DNA from: Pleurotus ostreatus/Saccharomyces cerevisiae fusant
Lineage: Eukaryota; Opisthokonta
Direction: 5' to 3'
Assembly (NCBI GenBank): GCA_024196135.1
Contig: JAMQCK010000230.1
Coordinates: 1 to 35,439 of the forward strand
DNA length: 35,439 nt
Shown here: positions 1-11,055 of the stretch, piece by piece
Layout: each line of letters opens with the position of its first letter
Position numbering within the stretch: the first letter of the stretch is position 1
Made by a program: the position numbers and the translations under genes
Notes under the pieces: generated by a model
The model's database searches: none
What the model was told of the DNA's origin: nothing
What the model saw: the letters and a program-made list of their open reading frames with translations, nothing else

Positions 1-1822
1 ACAATAAGCCATGAAGTACGCCGCGGTCGTCGAATTGATTACTGAGAATCTAAAGTGATCAACAGCGGGAGACGCGGTCGACCAGAGCACATCATCCAAG
101 GTTCAGCATACATTGTCGTCCGGGGCCGGTGTTTATCTGATCATTAGCGGAGGGCAATGGCGGAAGCAAACATTGCAATCGCAGAACCGCAAGAACGGAC
201 TGTCGCAGGCGAGATATGCCTGCGCATCCGGGAGATATGCAGACACCGTCAGTACTGCAGCTGTTGAGATGAAGATCCGGTCAAGTGCTTGCGCGCCTGA
301 GATGGGCCGTCGTCAGTGCAGATTCAGGGTGGAAGATGCGTATGACTCACCGCGTCTAAATGCCAGTTCGCGGCTTGCGAAGGCCATGACGAGCGACAAG
401 AGATGCCAGCAGCTGTTTGAGGCTGCTGTGGTGCATAGAGCAGACACCTACGGTGGACGGGGCTGGCCGACATCCGCCTCCGCGGCGGATTGGAGGTGAT
501 TGAGCAACTGGTGAAACCGCGAAACGACAAAGTCGCCGTTCGCAGTACTGCCAGACAATTACACACCTGTAGCACTCGATGGTCCGAGGAGATGCTGTCG
601 ATCCATGGACGTTTCCCCGTGGAGGTGGCGCAAGGCTCCTTGCTAGAAATCAACATTTAGTACGGCCACAACTCGGGCGTTGAGGTCTCAACCCCGACGA
701 ATTGCTGTCGATAACGTACTTCCCAAACTACGCAGAGATCACTCTCTTGCAGAGCTCGTGAGTCAGGACGACAACCTACCTGAGGGATTATAGCGAAATT
801 CGGTCGGCGAGGGCATGAGTGCCCGACCCGTCAAGGCTACGGTGCACAGGCTGTTGCCTGCCTGCCGTGAGTATCGCTGCTCAGAGAACGACTCCAACGG
901 AAGACGTCAGCGATTTGTTGAGCTCTGTCTGGTGTCGTTCCTAGGTTCAGTGGCACTTCAGAGGTGCCGCGCTTCAGTGTCCACAGCCTCGCAGCAAACC
1001 TTTTGCGGAACAAGGTCTGCTCCTGGAATGGAGAAATATTTCAAACGCTGACTTACGGCCAGCTGCGTCTGCGACCTGAGCGCTCTCAGTCGACGTTACA
1101 TGTCGCTGTCGGCGGTACGTCCGGGGAGGCGGTGTGCAGATGAGGGGGACACGTGCGCGATCCGCTTTGGCCGTGTTTGCCCAGTTGCGTAAACCTCGAA
1201 AATCGTCTGAATGGGACTTGGCGAGAACCACCACGACGGCACGGTCCGACGCTTCGATATGTGCTTTTCCGACTCAACTGTCGAAGGGCGCAGAGTCCAG
1301 AAGAAACCACATGCTTCCTCTTGTAGCAAGGAGTCATCATCAGCCTGCGCGCTTAGCACAGCTTCCTCTGAATGAGTCAACTTCTCGTGCGCACCCGCCG
1401 GCGTTCAAGCTGAATTTCGCATCGCGCAAGAAATAGGCGCGCTTTCTGGCCATCTACGCAAAGCTGTAGAAGGAAATCCTGTGTTACTGTGATGCACCGA
1501 GCCGTCACCTTGACTCATCTCGCCCGCCATCCAACAAAGCCGGCGCCTAAATGGGGATTCAATGACATTTCAGTATGTGGTTCATCCTACTTTGCACACT
1601 GATCTCAGATCCAGATGGGAAGCCGTTGCCCTCCCGACATGCTACGGCTTGCACCGATCGCGCATAGCTGTGGCGAGTACGGTCCGCACGCGCGCCTGTG
1701 AATGGAGTCACAATTACAGCCTTTTCCAACAGCAAAGTTGTGGGAGCGCATATAAAAGGTGAGCCACGCTGCGGCAAGAAGTATCTCATCACCTTCATAC
1801 ATCCTCATCAACCAAAGTCAAC
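1..1822. other. Left gene-poor stretch with promoter of the GNAT gene
   Basis: I see no convincing gene here. The open frames are short, overlap on both strands and show no recognisable protein or coherent splice pattern. The only clear signal is a TATA box (TATAAAA, 1751-1757) placed 66 nt before the ATG of the GNAT gene, followed by a pyrimidine-rich leader, as expected for a fungal core promoter. Decayed coding or transposon sequence cannot be excluded by eye. Confidence 0.6.
1751..1757 (+). promoter_or_regulatory. TATA box of the GNAT gene
   Basis: TATAAAA lies 66 nt before the ATG at 1823. The spacing leaves room for a start site near 1780-1790 and a 5' leader of about 35-40 nt. Confidence 0.6.
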
Positions 1823-2824
1823 ATGCCTGCCCTCGTCGAGCCCGCTGTCACCGTCTACACCCGCCCCTCAGATATCCCCGACTCAATTTGGAGGGTACTC
1901 GATGCGAACGCGGCACCGTCCAACATCATCTACGCAGGTGCCCTGAAGACCCTTCGTCAGGAACAGAAGGGCCGTCCTGCAGCCCCTGGACAGGCGTGGG
2001 TAGTATCGACTGTGGCGACCCGTAACGGCTCTGTCGTCGATTTTATCCTATCCTGCTCGGAGGGCATGATGGGGCCCTACCCGGTCTTCATCTACTCGAC
2101 CCATGCGTCATCTTCTCTTACCCGTGACTACCTCTACCAGCGCCTGAGCCCTATGGCTCAGACCCTACTCAGGGCGGTACCCCCTCACCGCGTCTACTCA
2201 GTATTCGCCCCTGACCTTATCGCCCGCACCTTCATCGAGGTCTGGCAAAGGCTCACCGGCATCGCCCCCGAGCGCGAGCTCTACTACCACGCCGCCTTCA
2301 GCCGTCTCTCACGCCGCGCATTCAAGGACCGCGCGCCGACCGCCATCCACGGCATGCGAATCACTCTGCGCCCCGCAGTCCCGGCCGACGAGCACCGCGT
2401 CGCCGAGCTCTGCAAGGGCTTCGCATCGACCTCCGCGCCCTTCACCCTCGACGACGCGGGCGCCCTCCGCGAGGCGCGCCTCCTCATCACTAACAAGCAG
2501 GTCTGGGTGCACATCATCCGCGACCACACCGGCCGCGAGGGCATCGCGTCCCTCGTCGCCTTCACGCGCAACACGGACCGCGTGTCCGCGATCACGAAGG
2601 TGTACACGAACCCGGACTGGCGCAAGCTCGGGTGCGCGGAGCGCCTCGTGCGGCGCGTGTGCCGGCACCTGCTCGTCGAGCAGGGGAAGGACGAGGTGGT
2701 GCTGTATGTCGCGCACAACAACCCGGCGGCGGCGGGCGTGTACCGCCGCGTCGGGTTCGAGGGCGTCGACTCGTGGATGGAGATCGGCCTTGACCAGAGC
2801 CGGGTGCAGCTCGGGCACTGGTAA
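1823..2824 (+). CDS. GNAT-family N-acetyltransferase (333 aa)
   Basis: A single-exon gene. The C-terminal part reads as a GNAT acetyl-CoA-dependent N-acetyltransferase: strand beta-4 plus the acetyl-CoA pyrophosphate loop is VYTNPDWRKLGCAERLV (about residues 260-276, R/Q-x-x-G-x-G/A as RKLGCA at 267-272), and motif B is NNPAAAGVYRRVGF (299-312). The first about 170 residues form a separate N-terminal region that I do not recognise; the two-part layout resembles uncharacterised fungal GNATs that act on unknown small molecules or proteins. No signal peptide or membrane segment is visible, so a cytosolic enzyme is likely. The start is set by the TATA box 66 nt upstream and by the absence of an earlier ATG in frame. 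The substrate cannot be read from the sequence. Confidence 0.85.
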   Translation: MPALVEPAVTVYTRPSDIPDSIWRVLDANAAPSNIIYAGALKTLRQEQKGRPAAPGQAWVVSTVATRNGSVVDFILSCSEGMMGPYPVFIYSTHASSSLTRDYLYQRLSPMAQTLLRAVPPHRVYSVFAPDLIARTFIEVWQRLTGIAPERELYYHAAFSRLSRRAFKDRAPTAIHGMRITLRPAVPADEHRVAELCKGFASTSAPFTLDDAGALREARLLITNKQVWVHIIRDHTGREGIASLVAFTRNTDRVSAITKVYTNPDWRKLGCAERLVRRVCRHLLVEQGKDEVVLYVAHNNPAAAGVYRRVGFEGVDSWMEIGLDQSRVQLGHW

Positions 2825-3377
2825 TGGACCGGCATCTCCTCCATCATCCTCATCACGACCATCATGACCATCAGACTCTCTTCTCATAACTTAACGCCTC
2901 TTTCTTCCTCTCATCACCCTTGGTGCCGACGCACTATTTATTGTAGCATTTATCACTCACATATTCGCCTCTTCTCATCATGAACTCTCACCATGCAGCT
3001 ACGCATCTCATCTCATCCTCATGTAGCCTCGAGCTCTCGTCGGACACCAAGTCATGTATCAAGTACTTATCTCTCCTCATATATCCGTAGAATACCTCAG
3101 ACTCTCCTCTCCTCTAGGCACTCGTATGTTGTTGGTCTTTCAATGCATACTTTTCTATGCATCACGTCGTCGGTCTTCCTCCAGCAACGCAAGGAAAACG
3201 CCTCCAGCTCCGCAAGACGAACCGTGAGAAACCGCACGTGTCGCGGTTCGGGACGGAATTCCCGCGCACTCAACTTGTCTTCAGCGTCCGCTGGCCACAC
3301 CCTTCTCCTTCTTCTCTTGCGCTCTTCATTCGCGCGAAGCTGTGGACCGAAACAGCTACGAAAGACAACTTACTGTC
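2825..3377. other. Intergenic, 3' of GNAT and 5' of the Cox14-like gene
   Basis: No gene is supported. The stretch is rich in TC/CT runs (for example around 2875-3110), as is common for basidiomycete untranslated regions and promoters. Confidence 0.5.
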
Positions 3378-3787
3378 ATGTCGCGCCTGAACATTCTCGA
3401 CTACGCCTACCGCACGGTCACCTTTTCGTGCGTGGCTGTAGGCGCGTGGGCTATCTATGCCGGGTGGACGGTGCATTCCGACACGCTCAGGAGAGGAAGA
3501 GGTAAGACGCGCCACAAATGAGTTTGTTGACAGTCTCACTAACTCAACATTCATTACAGAGGTGCAATGACTTCCCTGTATATGGGGTGTATAGTAAATT
3601 GATGTCCCCTGCGTCCAGCTCATGGAACGGCACGCGAAAGACAAGGACTTCAAGCTAGAAGTTAAGAAGAAGGTAATATCAACACTGCTTGAATGCGATT
3701 AGCTTGCTGATTGCAGATCAGGAGGAGGCGAGGGAAGAGCTGCTTGCGAAGCAGGCTGTTAGCAACGTGTACGGCCTAAATTCCTAG
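3378..3787 (+). CDS. Small mitochondrial inner-membrane protein, Cox14-like cytochrome oxidase assembly factor (81 aa)
   Basis: The N-terminus MSRLNILDYAYRTVTF is followed by one membrane segment (SCVAVGAWAIYAGWTV, about residues 17-32), then HSDTLRRGRELMERH and a charged tail ending in YGLNS. This short one-span layout matches what I recall of the fungal Cox14-type family, which helps Cox1 synthesis and complex IV assembly; the family call is tentative. Exons inferred: 3378-3501, 3560-3561, 3619-3672, 3722-3787. The second exon would be only 2 nt (AG), completing a GAG codon. The introns on either side are 58 and 57 nt, the usual size here, and both have branch-like motifs (CTAAC, TTGAT). 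Without this mini-exon the frame closes after three codons. If it is not used, the gene is broken. Confidence 0.6.
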
Positions 3788-4465
3788 GTTGCCGGTGTTG
3801 CCTGTACACCCGCCGACATTGCATGTACAGCATGACGGTCCCGAGCGCATGCTGTGTGTAGGTGTACGCCTCATTGTCCGTACGCCACGTTTGACAGCCA
3901 AAGCTTGTCGCGTACTTGCGTGCAGTCATGGTGTAGATCGAAAGCCGAGTATGCAAATACACCTCTGCTCACTGCTCAACCTCTTGTCGCGATTCGCCTG
4001 GGATGTACACCTCGACAAGGAAGGTTTGGGTCGGGTCGGCTCCGTGCTTGCTCACGTTGTTCATCTAAAGGTTTGGTTTGGCGGTGACAGGTTCAGGGCT
4101 GTCCATAATTACGGGGTTGATGAATTTAATTAGCACTGTCTGAGCCTGATATCCATCATGATATCGCTTGAACAGCCACTGCTAGTCCTTGTATTCCGCT
4201 GGCTGGTCCTGCTCACCCTACTAACTGCGTACTCTGAGGCTCGCTTTGCTCGAGAACGTCGGAGTTCAAGGGCCTGGGCTGGCACGTGTTGGGGTACGCG
4301 CCCACGAGGCCGGCATCCGATGCCCAAAACGGGGATGAATGAGCACTGTTTGGTCCCGCATTCATTTCATATCACGTCCTTTTGTTGTTTCCTGCTCTTG
4401 CTTTCCCCCACCACCACGCCCCCCACCCGCCCTTTCGCGTCCCCTCTGCGCTCCCACCCGCTGGA
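3788..4465. other. Intergenic, promoter region of the PKA gene
   Basis: No gene seen. The last about 85 bases before the kinase ATG (4380-4463) are strongly C/T-rich, which is typical of a fungal core promoter and leader. Confidence 0.5.
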
Positions 4466-5964
<1,499 letters not shown>

Positions 5965-6142
5965 TGCAGCGTCTCCCTTCCCTCTTCTCGGACACGGACA
6001 CCTCTCTATCTCGTACGGTCGCCTCTCGTATCTCGTACGGCCGCCTCCCATATCTCGCACGGCTGCCTCCGATCTTCGTATGGCGCCTTCATACCTCGTG
6101 TTGTACGACCTCCACACCCCTACTACCCAAAACATCCTCTTC

Positions 6143-6250
6143 TACGAGTCGACAGTCGGGACCCTCTCCTACGAGTCAAAAGTCCGGACCCTCTTCTCCG
6201 AGTCGACACTCGGAACCCTATCCTACGAGTCGAAAGTCGGAACCCTTTCT
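6143..6250. repeat. Tandem repeat, four copies of 27 bp
   Basis: Copies begin at 6143, 6170, 6197 and 6224 with constant 27-bp spacing and a few substitutions. Each contains an imperfect inverted repeat; the best is CCGAGTCGACACTCGG (6198-6213), a 6-bp stem with a 4-nt loop. It lies 180 bp after the PKA stop, so it may be transcribed in the 3' UTR. Confidence 0.9.
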
Positions 6251-6367
6251 CCTCACGATCCGCTACGTTTTTCTTTCTTGTTTGTCTGTCTGTCTGTGTG
6301 GTTATCGTTATGCTTGCTATGCTTCGTATGTACTCTGTCGTTCGTATGCGCGCTCGAAGCGCGGGAG

Positions 6368-6471
6368 GGTGTACTTTCTGTAATACGCCTGACGGTGTAC
6401 TTTCTGTAGTACGCCTGACGGTGTACTTTCTGTAGTACGCCTGACGGTGTACTTTCTGTAGTACACCTGGA
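6368..6471. repeat. Tandem repeat, four copies of 26 bp with hairpin potential
   Basis: Copies begin at 6368, 6394, 6420 and 6446, exactly 26 bp apart and almost identical. In the last copy GGTGTAC and GTACACC form a perfect 7-bp stem around an 8-nt loop (6446-6467). The second and third copies keep a 4-bp GTAC stem. Confidence 0.9.
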
Positions 6472-7235
6472 AGGCTGTATCTCGATACCTATCGTTATCG
6501 TGTATACCTAGCTATGGTTGGAATAAAGGAATTGAATGCCCCGGGATATGGGGTTAGGAAATGATGTGTGCTATGTAGTGATTTCCTGTCGACATCGGTC
6601 TTTGCTGGACCTACTTGGGGCGTATTCGACGCGTTCAGATGGTAGATGGGGAAGAGTGTAGGCCGAGCTGATAGCAAGAAAATACAGTGAGTCGTCGGCC
6701 GAAGGTACTCGGGACATCGTCTTCTTCCCGGCCTCACACGGGTCGGTGATGTTTGTCTGGGGAAGAGCGTACGGTGCGTTTGGTTATGGCAGCACCGTTA
6801 GTCTGACCCGTGGATCTCCGACTCCCGTGGCAGTAGAGGTTCGTGGGTGGCCTTCTTCCTTCGTGGCACAGCCAGCGGGTGTGCGGATGTCATGTGTGGC
6901 GTAGTAGTACTACCCTGAGGCTGATGCTCGCGAGCTCATTCGCATGGCTAGGACGGATTCCATACGCCCAGTCACGACGACAACTCGTATCCGGTGGCTA
7001 TCTCATGGCGTGCAGTCCTCTGCGACTGCACGGTGAACGCCCTCACGCGGACTAAGGTTCGCAGCGATTTCCAGGGCCACATAAATGGTATTTTTCGAGT
7101 GACATTTCATAGCAACGGACAGGTTCACGAAAGTACAACGACTGCGAGACAAACAAGCAAACAGACAGAGAGAAAACCATGCTGAAGACGGCCGCGATTA
7201 GCATCACAAAGGCGGGAAATCACCTGGTCCTGGCG

Positions 7236-8087
7236 TCAAGCAACCTGCTCGATCTCGGCCGCCATACGCCTGAGGCTATCAGCAGCGTCCTTGACATCCA
7301 GATAATTCTCCTGAAGCAGGTCCATTAGCTCAACCAAATAAACCCAATTACCCGTGTTAATCTTGTATGCCAGATGCTCAGTGAAACCGCCCTTCGGGTT
7401 CATCAGATCGGGCACCTCGTCCTGTAAATACGAGATCAGCTTCCCCGTCGCGAACACAGACCACTGCATCTCGTCCAGCGTGTCGCGCAGCTTGCTCAGC
7501 TTGGTGCGGTGTAGGGGTCGAGAGAGGAGGACGCGCTTGTAGAAGCGGACGACGGGGGTGACAGTGCGCCTGCGGACGGCGCGGACGAGCGAGGGACCGG
7601 AGAGGCGGCGTTGGAGGAGCTTGTCGAAGGCCTGCACGGATTCCGCCGCGTGCTCGCCTTGGGGGAGGAGGGCCGCAAGCTTGTCCTGAAAGGCTGCGTA
7701 CGCGTCGTTAGCTCGATTGATGCTCGCGACAAACTGGTCCGTGTAAGTGGAGTAAGCGCTAGAGTAGATGGCGCAGATGAACGCCGCGAGGGCGTCCATG
7801 GCGATCGCTGCCTTCTGGATGAAGCTGTGGGTGTGGCTGGCTGTCTCCTTGAACGCAATCAGCAGACGGGGGTCGCGGGTGCATCCACTCAGCTGCATGG
7901 CAGCAACCATGGTGTTGGATTCGACATCGCGCGCAAAACGCAGCGCTCTATCCACGGTGTCGATGAAGGCAAAGCAACCCTATTCCAAGGACGTTAGCGG
8001 GGTTGCGATCGTGCCGAGATATGTTTTGCGCACCTCGAGGTCCTGCATGGCCGTCGAGGTACGTTCAGCGACATAACAGGTTGCCAT
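7236..8087 (-). CDS. fam-A: helical cluster protein (265 aa)
   Basis: Member of the local helical family, closest to fam-B. Model: exon 1 complement(8034-8087), coding 18 residues that end MQDLE; intron complement(7980-8033); exon 2 complement(7236-7979). The 54-nt intron begins GTGCGC, has a CTAAC branch site and ends TAG. Read as coding sequence, that TAG would be a stop, so splicing is required for a full-length protein. Exon 2 starts GCFAFIDTVD, matching HLFPFIEP of other members, and is predicted almost entirely helical, with Ala/Leu-rich stretches and a basic segment near the middle (VRAVRRRTVTPVV). No catalytic motif, signal peptide or clear membrane span is seen. Function unknown. Confidence 0.7.
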
Positions 8088-8642
8088 GTTGAAGTGAGCG
8101 CGTGGAGGGAGAGCGTATCGTTCGAACGAGATGATGGGCGTTCTAAGAAAAGTGCGATGCGATCAATGTCCACGACATCAACAAACAGCGACAGCGTGGC
8201 AGTCATGTGATGGCCTCGAGTTGTGAGCTCAACATCGCTGCCGTCGTCTTTTCGATGCCCATTTGCCCATGGTATCTCCTAGTCGCATCGGCCAGATTAA
8301 TCTAGGCAGTTTCCTGGAATTCGGTTACGATGTGAGCTAGTACCTAACCTCTTGAAGGATGTGTAGGTCCTTGCGACTACCGCGCACGCACTCGCGCTAG
8401 CTGAGATTCGCAGCAAGTTCCAGAGCCACAATAATGGCATTTTCAAGATACATCAACCGGCATCACCCAGACTCGTAGGTATAAGTACAACGATGGCAAA
8501 ACAAACAAAGAAAACAAGCTGGACTATACAGCCCTTTTACGAAACGAGAGGCAGAAGCTCCACCAAAACAAGAAGAAACAAGAGGCAGAAGGCTATCGCG
8601 GTGAGCATCACGAGGGCGCGAGGACTCACCTAGTCCCGACTT
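8088..8642. other. Intergenic between fam-A and fam-B
   Basis: Contains the upstream region of fam-A (minus strand) and the 3' flank of fam-B. No separate gene is seen. Bases 8400-8530 resemble 7040-7170, the corresponding flank of fam-A. The fam-A upstream part around 8155-8215 resembles the fam-B upstream part at 9580-9640. Confidence 0.5.
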
Positions 8643-9494
8643 TTACCCAACCACTACGTGCTCGATCTCGGCTGCTATACCTTGGAGATCATCAGCAGCA
8701 CCCTTGACATCCATATACCTGTCATGAAAAAGCTGCATCAGCTCAACCAAATCAACCCAATCACCCGCGTCAGCCTTGTACGCCGGATCCCCAATGAAAC
8801 CGCCCGCCGGGTTCAGCAGATCGGGGACCTCGTCCTGCAGGTTAGAAATCAGCTTCCCCGTCGCGAACACGTTCCCGCGCATCTCCTCCAGCGTGTCGCG
8901 CAACTTGGTTAGCTTGCTGCAGGGGAGGGGGAGGACGCGCTTGCAGATTTTGACGACGGGGGAGACGGTTCGCTTGGAGACGGCGCGGACGAGCGGGAGA
9001 CTGAATGTGAGGCGGCTGCGCAGGAACTTGTCGAAGGCCTGCACGGATTCCGCCGCGTGCTCGCCGTGGATGAAGAGGTCCGCGAGCTCATACCGGAAGG
9101 CTGCGTACGCGGCGTTAGCTCGATCGGCGCAGGCGTCAAACTCGTCAGTGTCAGTGTGGTATACGGCGGAGTAAAGGGCGCAAATGAAGGAGGCGAGGTG
9201 ATTCATGGCGACCACCGTCTTCTGCATGAAGCTGTGGGTGTAGCTGACGGTCTCCTTGAAGGTCATCAGCAACATGGGGTCGCGAGTGCATGCACTCAGC
9301 TGCGTAGCAGCAGCTAGGATTCCAGCCCTCGCTTCGCGCGCCAAACCCATGGCCTCATCTACTGTGTCTTTGAAGCTGAAGCATCCCTGTTGCAAGGACG
9401 TTAGCGGACTGCGATCGTGGACAAGGAAGTATTTGCGCGCCTCGAGGTCCTGCATGGTCATCTGGTTACGCCTTGCTACAGAGAGATCCTCCAT
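8643..9494 (-). CDS. fam-B: helical cluster protein (265 aa spliced, 283 aa unspliced)
   Basis: Tandem sister of fam-A; the second exons of the two have the same length (744 nt). The open frame runs uninterrupted from 9494 to 8643. At the site where fam-A has its 54-nt intron, fam-B has a 54-nt segment, complement(9387-9440), that begins GCGCGC, keeps the CTAAC branch site and ends CAG, but has no stop codon. It can be a GC-AG intron, giving 265 residues, or be read through in frame, giving 283. The body is Ala/Leu-rich and helical, with FKETVSYTHSFMQKTVVAM and LSACTRDP matching fam-A. Function unknown. The start ATG is aligned with that of fam-A. Confidence 0.7.
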   Translation of the reverse strand: MEDLSVARRNQMTMQDLEARKYFLVHDRSPLTSLQQGCFSFKDTVDEAMGLAREARAGILAAATQLSACTRDPMLLMTFKETVSYTHSFMQKTVVAMNHLASFICALYSAVYHTDTDEFDACADRANAAYAAFRYELADLFIHGEHAAESVQAFDKFLRSRLTFSLPLVRAVSKRTVSPVVKICKRVLPLPCSKLTKLRDTLEEMRGNVFATGKLISNLQDEVPDLLNPAGGFIGDPAYKADAGDWVDLVELMQLFHDRYMDVKGAADDLQGIAAEIEHVVVG

Positions 9495-9854
9495 ATAGGC
9501 GTTGAGACGCTACGAGAAGGCGTATGGGGGAGGGGATGAGATGGAGGGGATGAGATGGAGGTCGCGTCGAGCAAGGTCCAAGGCGATCAATCACACCGGC
9601 ATCAAATCTCGGCAACGTGGTCATCACGTGATTGCCTCATGGGTTGAAAAGTTTTACTGGACTTTGAGCTGAATGCGGTCACACTACAGTAATAGGGACG
9701 CATCTAACTTCAATCTAGTGTTATATGTTACAATTCACGGAATGGAGCTTCCGTGATACCAGAAACCACAGAGGTCTCGCGAAGAGATCATTGCAACCTT
9801 GCAGGAGATGAGGCTCGTCAAGCTAGTGTTACCAGTTGGGGAAAGTAAATTTAC
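9495..9854. other. Upstream region of fam-B and 3' flank of fam-C
   Basis: No gene seen. It holds a 14-bp direct repeat (GGGGATGAGATGGA, two copies plus a partial one, about 9533-9563) and a CACGTG box at 9625-9630, roughly 130 bp before the fam-B ATG. The matching position in fam-A is CATGTG. Confidence 0.55.
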
Positions 9855-10671
9855 CTAGTATCTTAGCCGCTGGGCTGCTCGCTGTATTCCTCGTGCGGAG
9901 AATTTGATAGCACTAACACTCCCATCGAGGTCGAAGACGATGGTGTTCATGGCGTCGCAAAGCTTTGAGCGTTTGTCCTGGGACAGCCCCCTAATCTCAA
10001 CGAGCCCATCCATGCTAAAATGAGCTTTTCCATCCGATGCATAGTTCCGAAGACGGCGAGCCATGTCAGCGATCTCAAGCACGTTCAGACGAATGTTGGC
10101 CAGAGTGGGGCGCCCGGTCGTCATTATGATAGCGCGGGAGGAGAGTTCCATTGCGTTGTGTCGCATGATGAAGGGGATGATATGACGAAGGAGTGCGTAG
10201 TTGAATACGGGAGGATAAGAGAGCGTCTGAGTTATGAGGCCGTTGAACCTGACCAGAGCCTCGTTACTCCGGTCGGTCGACTTTAGCAGGTCCTCCAAAC
10301 GCTCCATGAATGTGTCATAGAGTCCGCTGAGCTTGAGACCGTGAGGTTCGACCTCGGTATCTACAGCCGTGACGGCCTCCAACATCGCTTGCGTGAAGCG
10401 AGCGAGGACGCGTATGGCACGAGCCACGGCCATCGCGCAGTCATGGAGGACGTGAACGGTTTCCGCGAATGCTAAGCGCATAGATGTGTTGGCTCCTGGT
10501 TCTGCGAGAGGTCTTGCAATTACAGGTACACCATGTTGAATGAGGAATATGCGCTCTAGCATCTGGTGCGTTGGTTCGATGAAGGGGGAAAGATGCTGGT
10601 GCGCAACACGTTGAGCAGTGAGAACGACGTAGATTGACTCGACATACCTGAACCTCCGAGATGTGGACCAT
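9855..10671 (-). CDS. fam-C: helical cluster protein (254 aa)
   Basis: Exon 1 complement(10648-10671) codes MVHISEVQ; the 52-nt intron is complement(10596-10647) with a GTATGT donor; exon 2 complement(9855-10595) starts HLSPFIEPTHQM. The longer open frame upstream of exon 2 is only read-through of the intron. The closest relative is fam-G: both end with FDLDGSVSAxKFSARGI followed by a short basic tail. The segment AIIMTTGRPTLANIRLNVLE is the family's most conserved block. No enzyme motif, signal peptide or membrane span is seen; a soluble helical bundle is the likely fold. The shared upstream blocks of the family are present at 10704-10771. Confidence 0.8.
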
Positions 10672-11055
10672 GTTGACGGCGCAAAGGTCGGGACAGTCAG
10701 TATGCTGTAGGCGGCTAACGACAAGAAGGCGTGGTAACAAGCGCCGAAGTCGGATGTCTGTCGTGCACGTGCGGATGCAGCGACCAAACAAGGGGAACAA
10801 ACGAAGCAGAATGCGCCTGGCATGGATAGCTCTTCATTCGGACCCTGTACCGCTCACCGACAGAGCATTATGTATGCTGCACTATCGTGATCAAGACTCC
10901 GAGTTCAGCTTATTCGACCTTACTCTTGCGAGGCTTTCGAGCCGCCTGCTCCACGTAAAAGGGACGCAGGGACATATACACCAATCCACGGCCCTCAATA
11001 TACGAGCTATAAGTGATAGACAAACTTTTGCAGAAGAGTCCGACGCGAAGGTCAT
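10672..11055. other. Promoter of fam-C and 3' flank of clathrin light chain
   Basis: No additional gene. The part next to fam-C carries the family promoter blocks (separate entry). The rest, up to the clathrin light chain stop, is probably its 3' untranslated region. Confidence 0.55.
10704..10771 (-). promoter_or_regulatory. Shared promoter blocks upstream of fam-C
   Basis: Read on the minus strand: CACGTG (10766-10771), then GACTTCGGCGCTTG (10738-10751), then a TTAGCCGCC block (10704-10718) ending 32 nt before the ATG. The same order and spacing are found upstream of fam-E and fam-F. Confidence 0.6.

Larger units (their letters stand above)
5965..7235. other. Long gene-free stretch after PKA
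   Basis: No protein gene is supported. It holds two tandem arrays (separate entries) and, at about 7040-7170, a segment resembling 8400-8530, the matching flank of the paralogue fam-B. That makes it part of the fam-A/fam-B duplication unit. Confidence 0.55.

Noticed and set aside
113..1436. Several overlapping open frames of 60-130 codons at the left end
   Set aside because: They overlap on both strands, have low-complexity or Arg/Ser-rich products typical of GC-rich noncoding frames, and lack splice continuity.
2284..2887. Two long open frames on the minus strand of the GNAT gene
   Set aside because: They are antisense shadows caused by GC-rich codon use; the plus strand has clear GNAT motifs.
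6368..6471. CRISPR-like array
   Set aside because: The repeats are directly adjacent with no unique spacers, and the genome is eukaryotic; it is a simple tandem repeat.
9855..10823. Extended fam-C N-terminus (MPGAFCFVCSP...)
   Set aside because: The extra residues come from reading through the intron and promoter; all close relatives have an 8-codon first exon and a spliced intron.
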